From Bog-793 sp963785415 (GTDB taxonomy: Bacteria; Actinomycetota; Acidimicrobiia; Acidimicrobiales; Bog-793), in NCBI GenBank assembly GCA_963785415.1, contig CAWAVB010000001.1, forward strand, positions 1,984,001 through 2,048,000: 64,000 nucleotides of DNA. The letters are read 5' to 3'. The notes beneath the pieces are model-generated. The model was given only the letters and a program-made list of their open reading frames with translations. It was not told the origin of the DNA and did not search any database. Positions 1 to 8,677 of this stretch are shown here, in pieces (position 1 is the stretch's first letter; every line of letters starts with the position of its first letter). Made by a program: the position numbers and the translations under genes.

Positions 1-587
1 ACCGGGACCCGTCGAAGCACGTGGTTGGTGGCCGCGTTTCCCGTGCTCAGCTGTGCGCTGATCAGGACTCCGCGGCGGAACTGGAGCTCTCGTAGATGCT
101 TCTCGATCGTTCGGATGTAGTCGTCGTCGAGCTCTTTCGCGACCATCGCGAAGAATCGCAGGAAGCCTTCGGAGCGAAAGTTGTCGACTTGACCGTCGCA
201 GATGTTGCGGAGTCGCTTCAGGGAGCCGACGAAGATTTCGAGGACGTCCACCGACCGACGCAGGATTGAACCGGGCGAGTCCACCAATGGGCCCCAGACT
301 CTTCGCTCGGCATAAACGGTCGCCGACGCGAGCTCGTAGATCTGGCGCACCACCGACGGGTTCTCAAGGCAATCGGTAAGTACGTCCTGGCGATAGGTAA
401 TCGCCTCGCGTTCAGTCAGCGGTGAGAGAATCATCTGGCGAGCCAGCTGGAAGACCAGTTTGTCACCCTGCGCCATGGTCCTGAACAGGATTTCGAGCTC
501 GAGATCCGAGACGAGATCCTGCGCATTAATGGGCATCTCGGCTTGTAGGTCGAGATCGCGATCTCGATACATGAGATGAGCGTTCAT
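1..587 (-). CDS. MutS-like ATPase family protein, N-terminal part (cut by window edge)
   Basis: About 195 residues are visible; the gene runs off the left edge, so the ATPase domain is outside. Its ATG (587-585) overlaps the TGA of the upstream gene by 4 bp (ATGA), so the two are co-transcribed and probably translationally coupled. The visible part is helical and resembles the core/lever region of MutS proteins. Near residue 60 it has YRQDVLTDCLENP, matching YRQEVLQDLEDHE in the neighbour at the corresponding place, which marks the two as paralogues. No mismatch-recognition domain is seen. Function is inferred only from the neighbour and this resemblance; it need not act in mismatch repair. 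Confidence 0.75.
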   Translation of the reverse strand, partial: MNAHLMYRDRDLDLQAEMPINAQDLVSDLELEILFRTMAQGDKLVFQLARQMILSPLTEREAITYRQDVLTDCLENPSVVRQIYELASATVYAERRVWGPLVDSPGSILRRSVDVLEIFVGSLKRLRNICDGQVDNFRSEGFLRFFAMVAKELDDDYIRTIEKHLRELQFRRGVLISAQLSTGNAATNHVLRRVP

Positions 588-2137
588 CGCGTCACTCGCT
601 CCTTGAGCGAGTCGTAGCTGAGGCCGTACTTGTGGGCAAGGGCGACGGCGTGAGCACGTCCATCGGCCTGCTTTCTCTCCACCTTGTAGGTCCGTACGTC
701 GGGATCCTGGGGGACGACGGTCGCAACCACGCTCACCGTCGTGTCGCCCAACGATGACAACTCGTCGACGAAGGTGACGTACACACAGAGCGAGCCAATC
801 TCGATCACTTGCTCTAGCACCGCCGTTCCGATGTACAAGGCATCGGCGAGGGTCGTGGCTGTGAAGCTCTCGTTCATAATCACGACGCTGCGACTCGTCG
901 CTTCGTGGAGGATCTCATGGACTCGCACGAGTTCGTCCTCGAGTTTGCCGCGTAAAGTCGTGAGGTCTTCCTGCTTTTCGAAATGGGTGAAAATCCGGTC
1001 CGGCAAGCACAGGCGGGCGCGTCGTGCGGGAACCGGAAACCCGAGAGCTGCGAAGTAGTGCAACTGTCCGAACATCCGGGCAAACGTCGTCTTCCCACCC
1101 TGGTTCGCTCCTGTCACGACGAAGATCCGCTCCGGGTCGGCAAGCGTGAAGTCGTTGCGAACGATCGGCAACCCCTGCGGTACCAGCGTGTTCGCCAGCG
1201 CGAGGTCGAACGCTTCCTGCGCGAAGACCGCTCTTGACTCCGCGGACACCTTTGGGTAACAGAACGGCAGCCCAGCGTTCCGGAGCCAGTCGAGATGTTC
1301 CAGGTACGCGAGATAAAACTGCACCTCCCGGTCGAAGGTCCGGACGTAGAGGTCGACGAACGAACCGTGGTTGGCGCGATAGCGATGCAGTGAGGCGAAG
1401 ACGTCAGGAAAGAGGCGTGCGACGAGCTGCAATATGTGTGCTTGGACGTGGTCCATGCTGGAGTAGTTCGCGAACTTCACGCGGTAATCCTTGACAGCGC
1501 CCTGCTTGAACCTGGCGAAGATCTCTTCCACGTCGAGGCTGTAATCGGGTTCTCCGGCGTATTTGACTACGGTCACCCGAGTTCCCCTGATGTGCATGCA
1601 GTAACGCAGCGCGCCGAGTTCGTGTCGAAGTCGCGCGGCTTCCGTTTCAAGCGAAACGAAGCCTGGGGATTGTCTGTACGCGGCCAAGTAATCACGGAGC
1701 GCCGTGAAACCACGTGAGCTAACCGGTAGGCAGTTGAGCCCTTCGGAGAGGCTGTTGACGGCCGCGCAGTACATCTCTGCCGAGTCGAGGAACCACCCTT
1801 CCTCGTATAGGCGGTCGCGCAGCTTATTCATCCCGGTCAGATGTGCTCGCACCCGATGCATCTGCTCGGCGAAGGACTTCACGCACTGCCGTACCTCATG
1901 GTCTTCCAGATCCTGAAGAACTTCCTGGCGGTAGCGCACCGTCGCTGAATCGTGCAGTGGCGCGTAGAAGAAAGGCCTGAGGTCGTACTCGGAGCGGCCA
2001 GCGAGAACTGACTCGAGCACCTGGTCGAGGCGGAGGTCGGTGAAGTACGAGGGCTCCTCGGCCACGGAAGCTACGTGGTCCGGCGGGCGTTCGAAGAGGA
2101 TGCTCGTGAAGGGCAGGCGACCAGAGACCATCAGCAT
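584..2137 (-). CDS. MutS-related ATPase (MutS domain III/V type)
   Basis: About 517 residues. The N-terminal two thirds look like the helical core/clamp of MutS proteins. The C-terminal third is an ABC-type MutS ATPase with Walker A GANQGGKT near residue 345 (canonical GPNMGGKS). The Walker B region reads VVIMNESF rather than LLDELGRGT, and the later switch region reads VTFVDEL where MutS has THYHEL. There is no N-terminal mismatch-recognition domain, so this is a MutS-related protein, not MutS1. TTG 2140, ATG 2137 and ATG 2131 are all possible starts; none has a clear ribosome site. It is the first gene of a pair with the paralogue ending at 587. A structural or DNA-junction role is possible; the substrate is unknown. 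Confidence 0.8.
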   Translation of the reverse strand: MLMVSGRLPFTSILFERPPDHVASVAEEPSYFTDLRLDQVLESVLAGRSEYDLRPFFYAPLHDSATVRYRQEVLQDLEDHEVRQCVKSFAEQMHRVRAHLTGMNKLRDRLYEEGWFLDSAEMYCAAVNSLSEGLNCLPVSSRGFTALRDYLAAYRQSPGFVSLETEAARLRHELGALRYCMHIRGTRVTVVKYAGEPDYSLDVEEIFARFKQGAVKDYRVKFANYSSMDHVQAHILQLVARLFPDVFASLHRYRANHGSFVDLYVRTFDREVQFYLAYLEHLDWLRNAGLPFCYPKVSAESRAVFAQEAFDLALANTLVPQGLPIVRNDFTLADPERIFVVTGANQGGKTTFARMFGQLHYFAALGFPVPARRARLCLPDRIFTHFEKQEDLTTLRGKLEDELVRVHEILHEATSRSVVIMNESFTATTLADALYIGTAVLEQVIEIGSLCVYVTFVDELSSLGDTTVSVVATVVPQDPDVRTYKVERKQADGRAHAVALAHKYGLSYDSLKERVTR

Positions 2138-2378
2138 CAACCGATCTATCTCGGTAGAAGCCGTCAGCCGACAGGCAGTTCAGGCGGGCCTCATCGCCTA
2201 AAGTCAATTTTAGCCGACAACGCGCACCCGGTCGGGCGGGGCCCACCGGGCTGTGCGGCGCGAGTTCAGTGTGCCACGCAGACTTTCTTGGTAAACCGCT
2301 AGCGTTTGGGCGAGTAGTTGGCGATGGATCCCGCCGGGTCTGCTCTGTAGACCAGCCCGCCTCGGTCGGAGGCTGATG

Positions 2379-2399
2379 GGTTCTCTGAGACAGGGAACC
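2379..2399. other. 9-bp stem-loop in the divergent intergenic region
   Basis: GGTTCTCTG - AGA - CAGGGAACC forms a 9-bp hairpin (one G-U pair) with a 3-nt loop and no T tract. It lies in the 2141-2449 gap between the MutS-like pair and the small membrane protein gene. An operator or leader hairpin for the gene at 2450 is possible. The rest of this gap shows only a short CTAAA-N6-TTTAG inverted repeat near 2200 and no convincing gene. Confidence 0.4.
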
Positions 2400-2449
2400 A
2401 TGGCAGACGATCGATTCCAACCCCGGGAAGTCATCGAGAGCGCCTTCTG

Positions 2450-2662
2450 ATGGCTGATGCGGGATTGTTCGTGATTGGACTGGTGCTGGCCGCGCTCGCC
2501 GGCCTCATGGCTTTCCTCGTCACCTACGACGAGATGGGGCGCCACTTCCCCAACCGAGCCGCGGCACGGCGACACGCGATGAGAAGCGGGCTCACGGCGT
2601 TCGCCTTTTTCGCCGTCCTTGTCGTTGTGCTCGCCGCGATCCTTCCCCGGCTCGTCAGCTAA
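2450..2662 (+). CDS. small two-helix membrane protein
   Basis: 70 residues with two hydrophobic segments (about residues 5-25 and 47-67) joined by a polar, Arg/His-rich loop, so it should be an inner-membrane hairpin protein. No known family is recognised. The ATG at 2450 follows an in-frame stop closely, and the ribosome site is weak. It stands alone between the divergent MutS-like pair and the convergent phosphatase gene. The hydrophobic pattern and codon use support it as real; function unknown. Confidence 0.55.
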   Translation: MADAGLFVIGLVLAALAGLMAFLVTYDEMGRHFPNRAAARRHAMRSGLTAFAFFAVLVVVLAAILPRLVS

Positions 2663-2691
2663 CGCGGGGTGACAGGACCTGCCCGGTGCGA

Positions 2692-3303
2692 TCAACGATC
2701 GCCGGAGCTCTGTTGCTGGCCGATCTCGGGGAGCTCTCCGAGGTGCACCGTCCTCCACGTCGGCGCGCCGGAGGATTGTTCGAGCTCAGTCCAAGATCCA
2801 GTCGGTAGTTCGAGCCTCGCGAGTTCGAGCCCGGGGACGAGACGGCGGAGGAGGGCGCGCAGCACCGCGTCGTGCGTCACGAGAGCAACACCGGCAAGGC
2901 CTCCGTTCTCCGCCGAGTGAGTTCGGAGCGAGTCGAGGAAAGCGGCGCTCGTCCGTGATTGGAAGTCTTGCCACGGCTCCACCCCAGGGGCGGCGTCAAC
3001 GGAACCGAATCGTTCTTCGACCTCGTCGAGAGTCTTCCCGGCCCACTCGCCGCAGAAGCGGTCTCGTAGCCGATCGTCGACCACGCGGGGCGAATTCGAC
3101 CCAGAGGAAATGTGCCGCGCCGTGTCGAGTGCTCGCCTGAGTGGACTCGACACCACGACTGCCAATGGCACGTGTCGGAAGACCTTTCCCAGAGCGGCGG
3201 CCTCCGCTTCGCCGGTCTCGTCGAGCGGTACGTCGAGCTGTCCGCGCAGCAAACCGGCTGCGTTGAGCGAGGTTCGACCGTGGCGGACGAGGAAGACCCG
3301 CAT
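2692..3303 (-). CDS. histidine phosphatase family protein (phosphoglycerate mutase-like)
   Basis: 203 residues. The RHG catalytic motif is at the very N-terminus (LVRHGRTSLN, His about residue 8 as phospho-acceptor) and the second conserved His is in LVTHDAVLRAL near residue 145. The RG-QLD-PL-ETG sequence after the first motif is typical of the cobC/gpmB-like branch. These cytosolic enzymes remove phosphate from small metabolites through a phosphohistidine intermediate; the substrate cannot be read from sequence. The gene lies downstream of enolase and the prenyltransferase-like gene on the same strand, so a glycolytic or isoprenoid phosphate is conceivable, but that is inference. Confidence 0.85.
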   Translation of the reverse strand: MRVFLVRHGRTSLNAAGLLRGQLDVPLDETGEAEAAALGKVFRHVPLAVVVSSPLRRALDTARHISSGSNSPRVVDDRLRDRFCGEWAGKTLDEVEERFGSVDAAPGVEPWQDFQSRTSAAFLDSLRTHSAENGGLAGVALVTHDAVLRALLRRLVPGLELARLELPTGSWTELEQSSGAPTWRTVHLGELPEIGQQQSSGDR

Positions 3304-3308
3304 TGTCC

Positions 3309-3746
3309 CTACCGTGCGCAGACGAGATAGGCGACGACCAGCACTATCAATATGTAGAGGAGGTAGGCGTTGACGTCATCCGATTGGACGGTTTCGCGCA
3401 CCCGCGCGGCCCCGAGGGCCGGGCGGGGGATTGGCCGATACAGATGCCGTTCGGACAGCGGCGAAACCCTGGTCCGATGGTGGGCCGGACCCGGGCGACC
3501 GGCCGGATCATCAGATGCTCGGTCGATGTGGACCTCGGGGCGGTAGAAGCGGTCGAAGGTCACCCTGACGGGGTTCGCGAACGTCGTCCCCGTGTAGTGA
3601 ATGCGCACGTCATACCTCACGATTCCACGGTCCCACACCGGACCCCGCCCCGTCGCGCCGTGAGGTCGACTGGCCGGGAAGGTCGCCACAGGGACGGGGC
3701 GCGTCCGTCGGGCGGTTTTCGAAGCAGCGACCCTACCTGAATTCAC
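3309..3746 (-). pseudogene. C-terminal remnant of a proton-conducting HyfB/hydrogenase-4 or Mrp-type membrane subunit
   Basis: About 145 codons are open. From about residue 38 the protein reads like the extreme C-terminus of hydrogenase-4 component B / Mrp-type antiporter subunits: a GPVWDRG segment (family form G-x-W-x-CG, with the Cys replaced by Arg), then a YTGT-FANPVR stretch, a PLSERHLYRPI stretch, and a final single membrane helix (about 127-143). The roughly 500 residues holding the other transmembrane helices and proton-channel lysines are absent upstream, where the prenyltransferase-like gene ends one base away. It therefore looks like the tail left after a deletion. It may still be transcribed but cannot conduct protons alone. 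Confidence 0.6.
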
Positions 3747-4619
3747 TCAGAAGTGATCCTGCTGTAGCTGGTCGAGCAGGCGGACGGCGTCGAGACCGCG
3801 CCAGGTGTCCCGTAACGTCGAGATCGCGAAGTGCCGGGCCCCGAGTCCACCGTCGGCCCGTTGCAGAACGGTCAGGCTCTCGGCGATGGCGTGCGGGTAG
3901 CTCGGCTGGAGTCGCAGCCCGTGGACGAGTACGAGCCCGCCCCACAAGGCGTCGACTGACGTCGCGCCGGCGTCCGGACTGAGTCGCATCCCGAGGACCC
4001 GGCTCTCACAGCGGCGGAGGAACTCCTCGGTCATGGACCTTTCCTCGGCCGTCAGATGCGAGGGTCCCGCGATCGACACGGCGACGGCTGTGGTCGCGAG
4101 ATCGGCGCCAGGGCGGGCCCAGCCCCCGTGTGGATCGCGCGCCACGGCGAGAAGGTGCGCGAACTGATCGCACGTCCGGTCGCTGGGGCCCATATCGGCG
4201 AGCCGGCGCAGCTCGGCGATGTAGAGCGCTTCATACAGCGTTCCCTGCCAGTTGCGTGACCCGTCGGCGCGCGCGAGCGCTTCCTCGCGGTCGGTGAGCC
4301 ATACGGCGGGCGAGTGGTTCGGCGCGATGCCGAGGAGGGCGAGGGCCCGCAGCGTGGCCCAGCCGATCGTGAGGGTCGGATATCCGCCAGCGTCGTCCTG
4401 CAGACCACGTAGCCAGGCCACGGTGAGTTCGGTTTCGGGGACGCGGATCTCGAGGAGGCGCAGGCACTCCAGCGCGGCGAGGGTGTCGGGCGCGTTCGGC
4501 TCCTCGACGCCCCATTCCGGGGTCCGGTAGAAGGAGTATCCGCCCAAAGGGGTGCGCCTGCCAAGGACATAACGCCCGGCTGCCTCGCGGTCGAGACAAA
4601 CGGTCGAGCAGAACGTCAT
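3747..4619 (-). CDS. prenyltransferase/squalene-cyclase repeat protein
   Basis: 290 residues built of repeated helical hairpins with the Gly-Gly signatures of prenyltransferase beta subunits and terpene-cyclase domains: LGGYSFYR near 25, DDAGGYPTL near 95, DPHGGWARPG near 180 and ADGGLGAR near 260. The zinc ligands of protein prenyltransferases and the DxDD motif of squalene-hopene cyclase are not evident, so catalysis is doubtful. It may be an alpha-toroid binding protein. Its ATG is 4 bp beyond the enolase stop, so it is in the enolase operon. Soluble by sequence. Confidence 0.7.
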   Translation of the reverse strand: MTFCSTVCLDREAAGRYVLGRRTPLGGYSFYRTPEWGVEEPNAPDTLAALECLRLLEIRVPETELTVAWLRGLQDDAGGYPTLTIGWATLRALALLGIAPNHSPAVWLTDREEALARADGSRNWQGTLYEALYIAELRRLADMGPSDRTCDQFAHLLAVARDPHGGWARPGADLATTAVAVSIAGPSHLTAEERSMTEEFLRRCESRVLGMRLSPDAGATSVDALWGGLVLVHGLRLQPSYPHAIAESLTVLQRADGGLGARHFAISTLRDTWRGLDAVRLLDQLQQDHF

Positions 4620-4623
4620 GACG

Positions 4624-5883
4624 CTAGGCGAGTCCGTAGGGGAAAGCCCCGCTGGCCTCGATCTGGATCAGCCGGTTGTACTTGGCTACCCGCTCGCCCC
4701 GGGCGGGCGCACCGGATTTGATCTGGCCGCAACCGCTGCCAACGGCGAGGTCGGCGATGAAGGCGTCCTCGGTCTCTCCGGAGCGGTGGGAGACCATCTG
4801 GGCCCAACCTGCCGCGCGGCACCGCCGCATCGCTTCGAGGGTCTCGGTGACCGTGCCGATCTGGTTTAGCTTGATGAGGGCGGCGTTCGCCGTGCCGCGC
4901 GTGATCGCCTCGGCGATGATCGTCGGATTGGTGACGAGAATGTCATCGCCGACGAGCTGGATGCGGTCGCCGAGACGGGCCGTGAGCTTCGTCCAGCCGT
5001 CCCAGTCGCCCTCGGCGAGGCCGTCCTCGAGACTCCAGACGGGATAGGCCGCGATGATCTCCTCGTAACGCGTGATCATCTCGTCGGTGGACAGCGACTC
5101 CCCGGCGACGTGGTAGCTGCCGTCGCGGTAGAACCCGCTGGCGGCGGGGTCGAGGGCGAGCGCGACCCCCTCGGGACCGGGGGTGTAGCCGGCCGACTCG
5201 ATCGCCGCGACGAGGAGGGCGCAGACCTCTTCGGGCCGGTCGATCTCGGGGGCGAAACCACCCTCGTCGCCAAGTCCCGTCGCGAAGCCCCGGTCTGTGA
5301 GCCAGTGCCGCAGGGCGCCGTAGACCTCGGCACCGGCGCGTACGGCCTCGGCGAGGGAGGGCGCGCCCACGGGGGCGATCATGAACTCCTGGAAGTCGAG
5401 CTTGTTCGGCGCGTGCACTCCGCCGTTCACAACGTTGAAGTTGGGAACGGGTAGCCGCGGTGTCACGCCTTCCGGGGCGAGGGCCCGCCAGAGGGGTTGA
5501 TCGATGGCCTGGGCAGCGGCTCGTGCCGCGGCCATCGACACCCCGACGACGGCGTTGGCGCCGAGGCGGGACTTCGTCTCGGTCCCGTCGAGCTCGATGA
5601 GGGCTGCGTCGAGTGCCGCCAGGTCGGCAAAGGTGCGGCCGACGAGTGCCTGGGCGATCTCGCCGGTCACGTTGGTGACCGCTTTGAGCACACCCTGACC
5701 GGAGAAACGGTGGGGATCACCGTCACGGAGTTCAACGGCCTCGCGCGAACCCGTCGAGGCGCCGGCCGGCACCCCGGCACGGGCAATCGTCCCGTCGGCG
5801 AGCGTGATGGTGACCGCGAGGGTGGGACGCGCCCGCGAGTCGAGGATTTCGACCGCATCGAGGGTCGTCACTGTTAGCGCCAT
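4624..5883 (-). CDS. eno: enolase (phosphopyruvate hydratase)
   Basis: 419 residues, normal length. Converts 2-phosphoglycerate to phosphoenolpyruvate in glycolysis; cytosolic, Mg-dependent. Seen: mobile loop GASTG near 41, NGGVHAPN and QEFMI, GDEGGFAP with the acid catalyst Glu, metal ligands in ALDPAAS, SLEDGL and VGDDILVTN, the general base Lys in ALIKLNQIG, SHRSGETED, and IKSGAPARGER near the end. The usually invariant N-terminal DSRGNPT is DSRARPT here, an oddity in an otherwise complete enzyme. The ATG is preceded by AAAGGAAA at good spacing. It is followed at 4 bp by the prenyltransferase-repeat gene. Confidence 0.95.
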   Translation of the reverse strand: MALTVTTLDAVEILDSRARPTLAVTITLADGTIARAGVPAGASTGSREAVELRDGDPHRFSGQGVLKAVTNVTGEIAQALVGRTFADLAALDAALIELDGTETKSRLGANAVVGVSMAAARAAAQAIDQPLWRALAPEGVTPRLPVPNFNVVNGGVHAPNKLDFQEFMIAPVGAPSLAEAVRAGAEVYGALRHWLTDRGFATGLGDEGGFAPEIDRPEEVCALLVAAIESAGYTPGPEGVALALDPAASGFYRDGSYHVAGESLSTDEMITRYEEIIAAYPVWSLEDGLAEGDWDGWTKLTARLGDRIQLVGDDILVTNPTIIAEAITRGTANAALIKLNQIGTVTETLEAMRRCRAAGWAQMVSHRSGETEDAFIADLAVGSGCGQIKSGAPARGERVAKYNRLIQIEASGAFPYGLA

Positions 5884-5978
5884 GGGTTTCCTTTCCCGAT
5901 CTAGCTTCTTGAGCTTCCCGTGCGAGCGACGCGTGTCGCAGGCACAACGTCACCATTTGGCAAGGATCTCCTTAGATC

Positions 5979-7721
5979 TCATACATCCGTCCCGAACTGG
6001 CCAGTTTCACCGAATGACAGGGCATGAAGTGCCGCTTGGCGAGCCACCTGGGCCGCCGCCAACCGGTGGTCGCGCTCGGACTCGTTCGCTTGTCGCAGCT
6101 CCTCGGCCCGGGCGGCGGCTGCCTTGATCGCGTTGATCGCACCGTCGAGTTCCTCGCCCATGGCGGCCTCGAACTGGCGTCGGACCGAGTCGAGACGTTG
6201 CGTGAGGTCCCAGCGAGCCCGGCCGGCGTGCTTGTCGAACTCCCGGGTCAACTCCGCACACGCGCGCGCGAGGAGACGGCGGCGGACGAGGGAGGGCGGA
6301 AGCAGTCGCCGGCCCGCCCGCAGCAGATCTTCTCCGCTTGGTTCGATTTTCAAGAACAGGTAGAAGAACCGCTCCCGCTCGGCGGCCACGGCTGGGACGG
6401 CGACGGCCGGCAGCGAGATGGTGAACAGGTCGGCCGCGGCCTGCCGCACGCGGTTCACCCGCTCCTCGGTCCTCGAGCGAAACCGCTCGGCGAGTGTCGT
6501 CCAGGCCTGCTCCACACGGTCGGCTTCGGCTCGGCGGAACTCCTCGAAACCTTCCTGCACGGCTTTTTCCACGGTGCTTTGCAGCGCGTCTTGAAGCCGA
6601 CCGACCGGAACGGTCTCGGCGACCGACTCGAGTTCCTGCGTGTGTCGAGCCGGAGCGGTTCGGGCGAAATCGAAAAGGCGCTCGGCGAGTCCGGCCATGA
6701 GCACGGCGACGTCCCTCGCGAGAAGAGTCCGTTCGTCTTCGAATGCCTGGCGCTGCCCGGCGGCCTCGGTCTCGAACTCAGTCACGCGCCGCCCGAGCTC
6801 CGCGGATTCGAGGGCAAGTCCCACCATCTCGAGCGAGACGGCGTCCTCCAGAGCGCGGCCGAGGCGGGCAAGCTCGCGCCGGGCGGAGACGAGCCGCGCC
6901 TCGACGAGGTCGTTCCTCACGAACTCCTCGAAAGCAGCCTCGAAGGCCGCGAAGTCATCGCCTTCGCGGCCGTCTCGGACCCGGCCGACCTCGCCTCTCG
7001 CGAGGGCCGCACGGGCGGAGAGGCACCAGAGTTGTTCGTTGCGGCCGAGCTCCGCTGCGACCGCGTCCGAGACGAAGCGGCGGACCTGGTCGCGTTCGCG
7101 CGTTGCGAGGTGATCGATCTTGTTGAGCACAAAGAACGTCGGCGCCCGCCGTTCGGCGAGGACGCCGAGCAGCTCCTGTTCTCGCGCGGAAAGTGGCGAG
7201 TCGGCCGAGAGGACCAGGATCGCTCCGTCAGCGTCGAAAAGCGCGCGACGCGCCTCTTCGTCGTTGTGCCGGTAGATCGAGCCGAGGCCCGGCGTGTCGA
7301 CGAGCACAAGCCCCGGCTCGAGCAGCCGCGCCGGCACTTGCACCTCCACCCGCGCAACCGAGCGTTCGTTCGCGGGGTTGCGCTCCTCGGTCACGTACTC
7401 GGCGAGTTCGTCCGGCGCGATCTCGTAGCGGCGGCCATCGAGATGTTCCACGACCGCGCGGCGCTCCCCGAAGGAGATTTCCGTCGCGACGGCCGTCAAC
7501 GGCAGCGCGCCGGTAGGAAGGATGTCCTCGGCCAGCAACGCGTTGACGAGCGTCGATTTGCCACGTTTGAACTCACCGAGCACCGTGACGTGGAAGCGCC
7601 TCTGAGCCAGACGATCGCCGAGGCGCCGAGCGCGCGTGGCGATGTCGCCTGCAGGCTCTTCGGTAGCGGCCAACTCACGCGCCGTCGCCGTCAGTTCGTC
7701 GAGTTCGCTGGTCACGGTCAT
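5979..7721 (-). CDS. dynamin-like GTPase family protein
   Basis: 580 residues. The N-terminal GTPase domain has P-loop GEFKRGKST (about 49-57), the switch threonines in the TGALPLTAV region, DTPGLGS near 142 and the guanine-specificity motif NKID near 190. The rest is long amphipathic helix typical of bacterial dynamin-like proteins, with a short hydrophobic patch near 440 that may touch membrane. Such proteins remodel or protect the cell membrane after GTP hydrolysis. Bacterial dynamins often come in pairs, but only one is seen here. The gene lies 95 bp upstream of enolase on the same strand. Confidence 0.85.
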   Translation of the reverse strand: MTVTSELDELTATARELAATEEPAGDIATRARRLGDRLAQRRFHVTVLGEFKRGKSTLVNALLAEDILPTGALPLTAVATEISFGERRAVVEHLDGRRYEIAPDELAEYVTEERNPANERSVARVEVQVPARLLEPGLVLVDTPGLGSIYRHNDEEARRALFDADGAILVLSADSPLSAREQELLGVLAERRAPTFFVLNKIDHLATRERDQVRRFVSDAVAAELGRNEQLWCLSARAALARGEVGRVRDGREGDDFAAFEAAFEEFVRNDLVEARLVSARRELARLGRALEDAVSLEMVGLALESAELGRRVTEFETEAAGQRQAFEDERTLLARDVAVLMAGLAERLFDFARTAPARHTQELESVAETVPVGRLQDALQSTVEKAVQEGFEEFRRAEADRVEQAWTTLAERFRSRTEERVNRVRQAAADLFTISLPAVAVPAVAAERERFFYLFLKIEPSGEDLLRAGRRLLPPSLVRRRLLARACAELTREFDKHAGRARWDLTQRLDSVRRQFEAAMGEELDGAINAIKAAAARAEELRQANESERDHRLAAAQVARQAALHALSFGETGQFGTDV

Positions 7722-7904
7722 CCCCGGATCACGCTTCGTTCACGCTTCCGTAGGAGCCATCAGCCCAACTCTTGGGCACTCGACGGCGAGCTCCATCGCC
7801 CGACCAAAGGCTAGCTGCGCGCGCTTGCCGAGTGTCGCCGAGCCTGTCATCGGCGTCGGACCCGTCCACGGGATCGCGTCGAAGGGCTCGACCCAGCGCG
7901 GTTC

Positions 7905-8270
7905 AGTTCGTGACTGCTTACCAGTTTGGGATACCGCCGCGAGGGTGGGCCTTCTTTGACAGTAGTAGTCGGCTTCTAACTCGTCGGGGTCGTGCAGATC
8001 GCGTCGTTAGTGATCTCGTCGTGGAGACGGCGGTGGTTGAACGAGTCGACGTAGCCAAGCGTGACGAGCTCGATGTTGTCGAGGCCGCGCCGCGGCCGCC
8101 GCGGGCAAAAGAGCTGCCATCGGTAAGGGCCGTTGAAGCTCGCAGCCATCGCGTAGTCATAGCTATCGCCACGGGCTCGACCGAGGCGACGAGGTCTTTC
8201 TAGGCGAGGCCAGTCAACCTTCGCATGTAGCCATTTGTGTAGCCCAGCACTCAGACCCGATTGGACGCGA
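7905..8270 (-). pseudogene. decayed IS3-family transposase (OrfB C-terminal part)
   Basis: Three frames must be joined to read the protein. Around 8230-8175 one frame gives LVASVEP after an internal stop (IS3 form: AGVVASVGS). From 8170 another gives GDSYDYAMAASFNG, then GLDNIELVTLGYVD and SFNHRRLHDEI down to 7978, matching the last DDE-domain block of IS3/IS150-type transposases. After a frameshift at 7978 the tail reads DELEADYYCQ, the usual family C-terminus. No intact upstream half or terminal inverted repeats were found. It is a relic insertion inside the tRNA-Gly island. The flanks 7722-7904 and 8271-8470 hold no recognisable gene. Confidence 0.75.
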
Positions 8271-8470
8271 ACAGACGTCCAGCGACACAGGCACCTGGTC
8301 AGAGCCGCGCCCTGGACTCTCATGGACGCCTGGATACCTATTCGATTTCTCTGGCAGTTAAGAGGTTCGGGGTGTGAGTTTCCCAGCATCTACCGTGACG
8401 CAACTAGTCACCGACAGCATGGCTGGTCGCTAACGCTTCGACGTCGCTCTCCGCTATCAGGACCGAATCC

Positions 8471-8677
8471 CTAGGACTCCATCCATTCAGCGAACTCACT
8501 CCAAGTTGCCTTTTTCGCTCGTCTCGCGCTGCGGGGTTTCCAGTCGACGCCGCCCCGACTGAGGCGCGCAGCCCCAAGCAGCGTGTTCCCCTGTCGTACC
8601 TCGAAGATCACATCGACGTTTCCGATGGGTATCGGGTGTTCAATGCTGAGCTTGACGTTGTGTGTGGCCATGTACAC
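8471..8677 (-). CDS. small conserved-looking protein of unknown function
   Basis: 68 residues (66 if translation starts at the second ATG, 8671). The layout is a beta-rich N-terminus with FEVRQGNTLLG and LSRGGVDWKP, then a basic stretch and a C-terminal TWSEFAEWMES. I recall similar short actinobacterial proteins with a SKGGVDW...W-x-x-F-x-x-LM pattern, without a known role. It lies between the IS3 relic and the integrase, so it is probably cargo of the decayed island. No signal peptide or membrane segment. Confidence 0.55.
   Translation of the reverse strand: MYMATHNVKLSIEHPIPIGNVDVIFEVRQGNTLLGAARLSRGGVDWKPRSARRAKKATWSEFAEWMES

Noticed and set aside
3303..3740. 145-codon plus-strand frame opposite the HyfB-like remnant
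   Set aside because: No motifs; the minus strand has the recognisable membrane-subunit tail.
6024..7814. 596-codon open frame antisense to the dynamin-like gene
   Set aside because: No recognisable domain, while the opposite strand has intact GTPase motifs.
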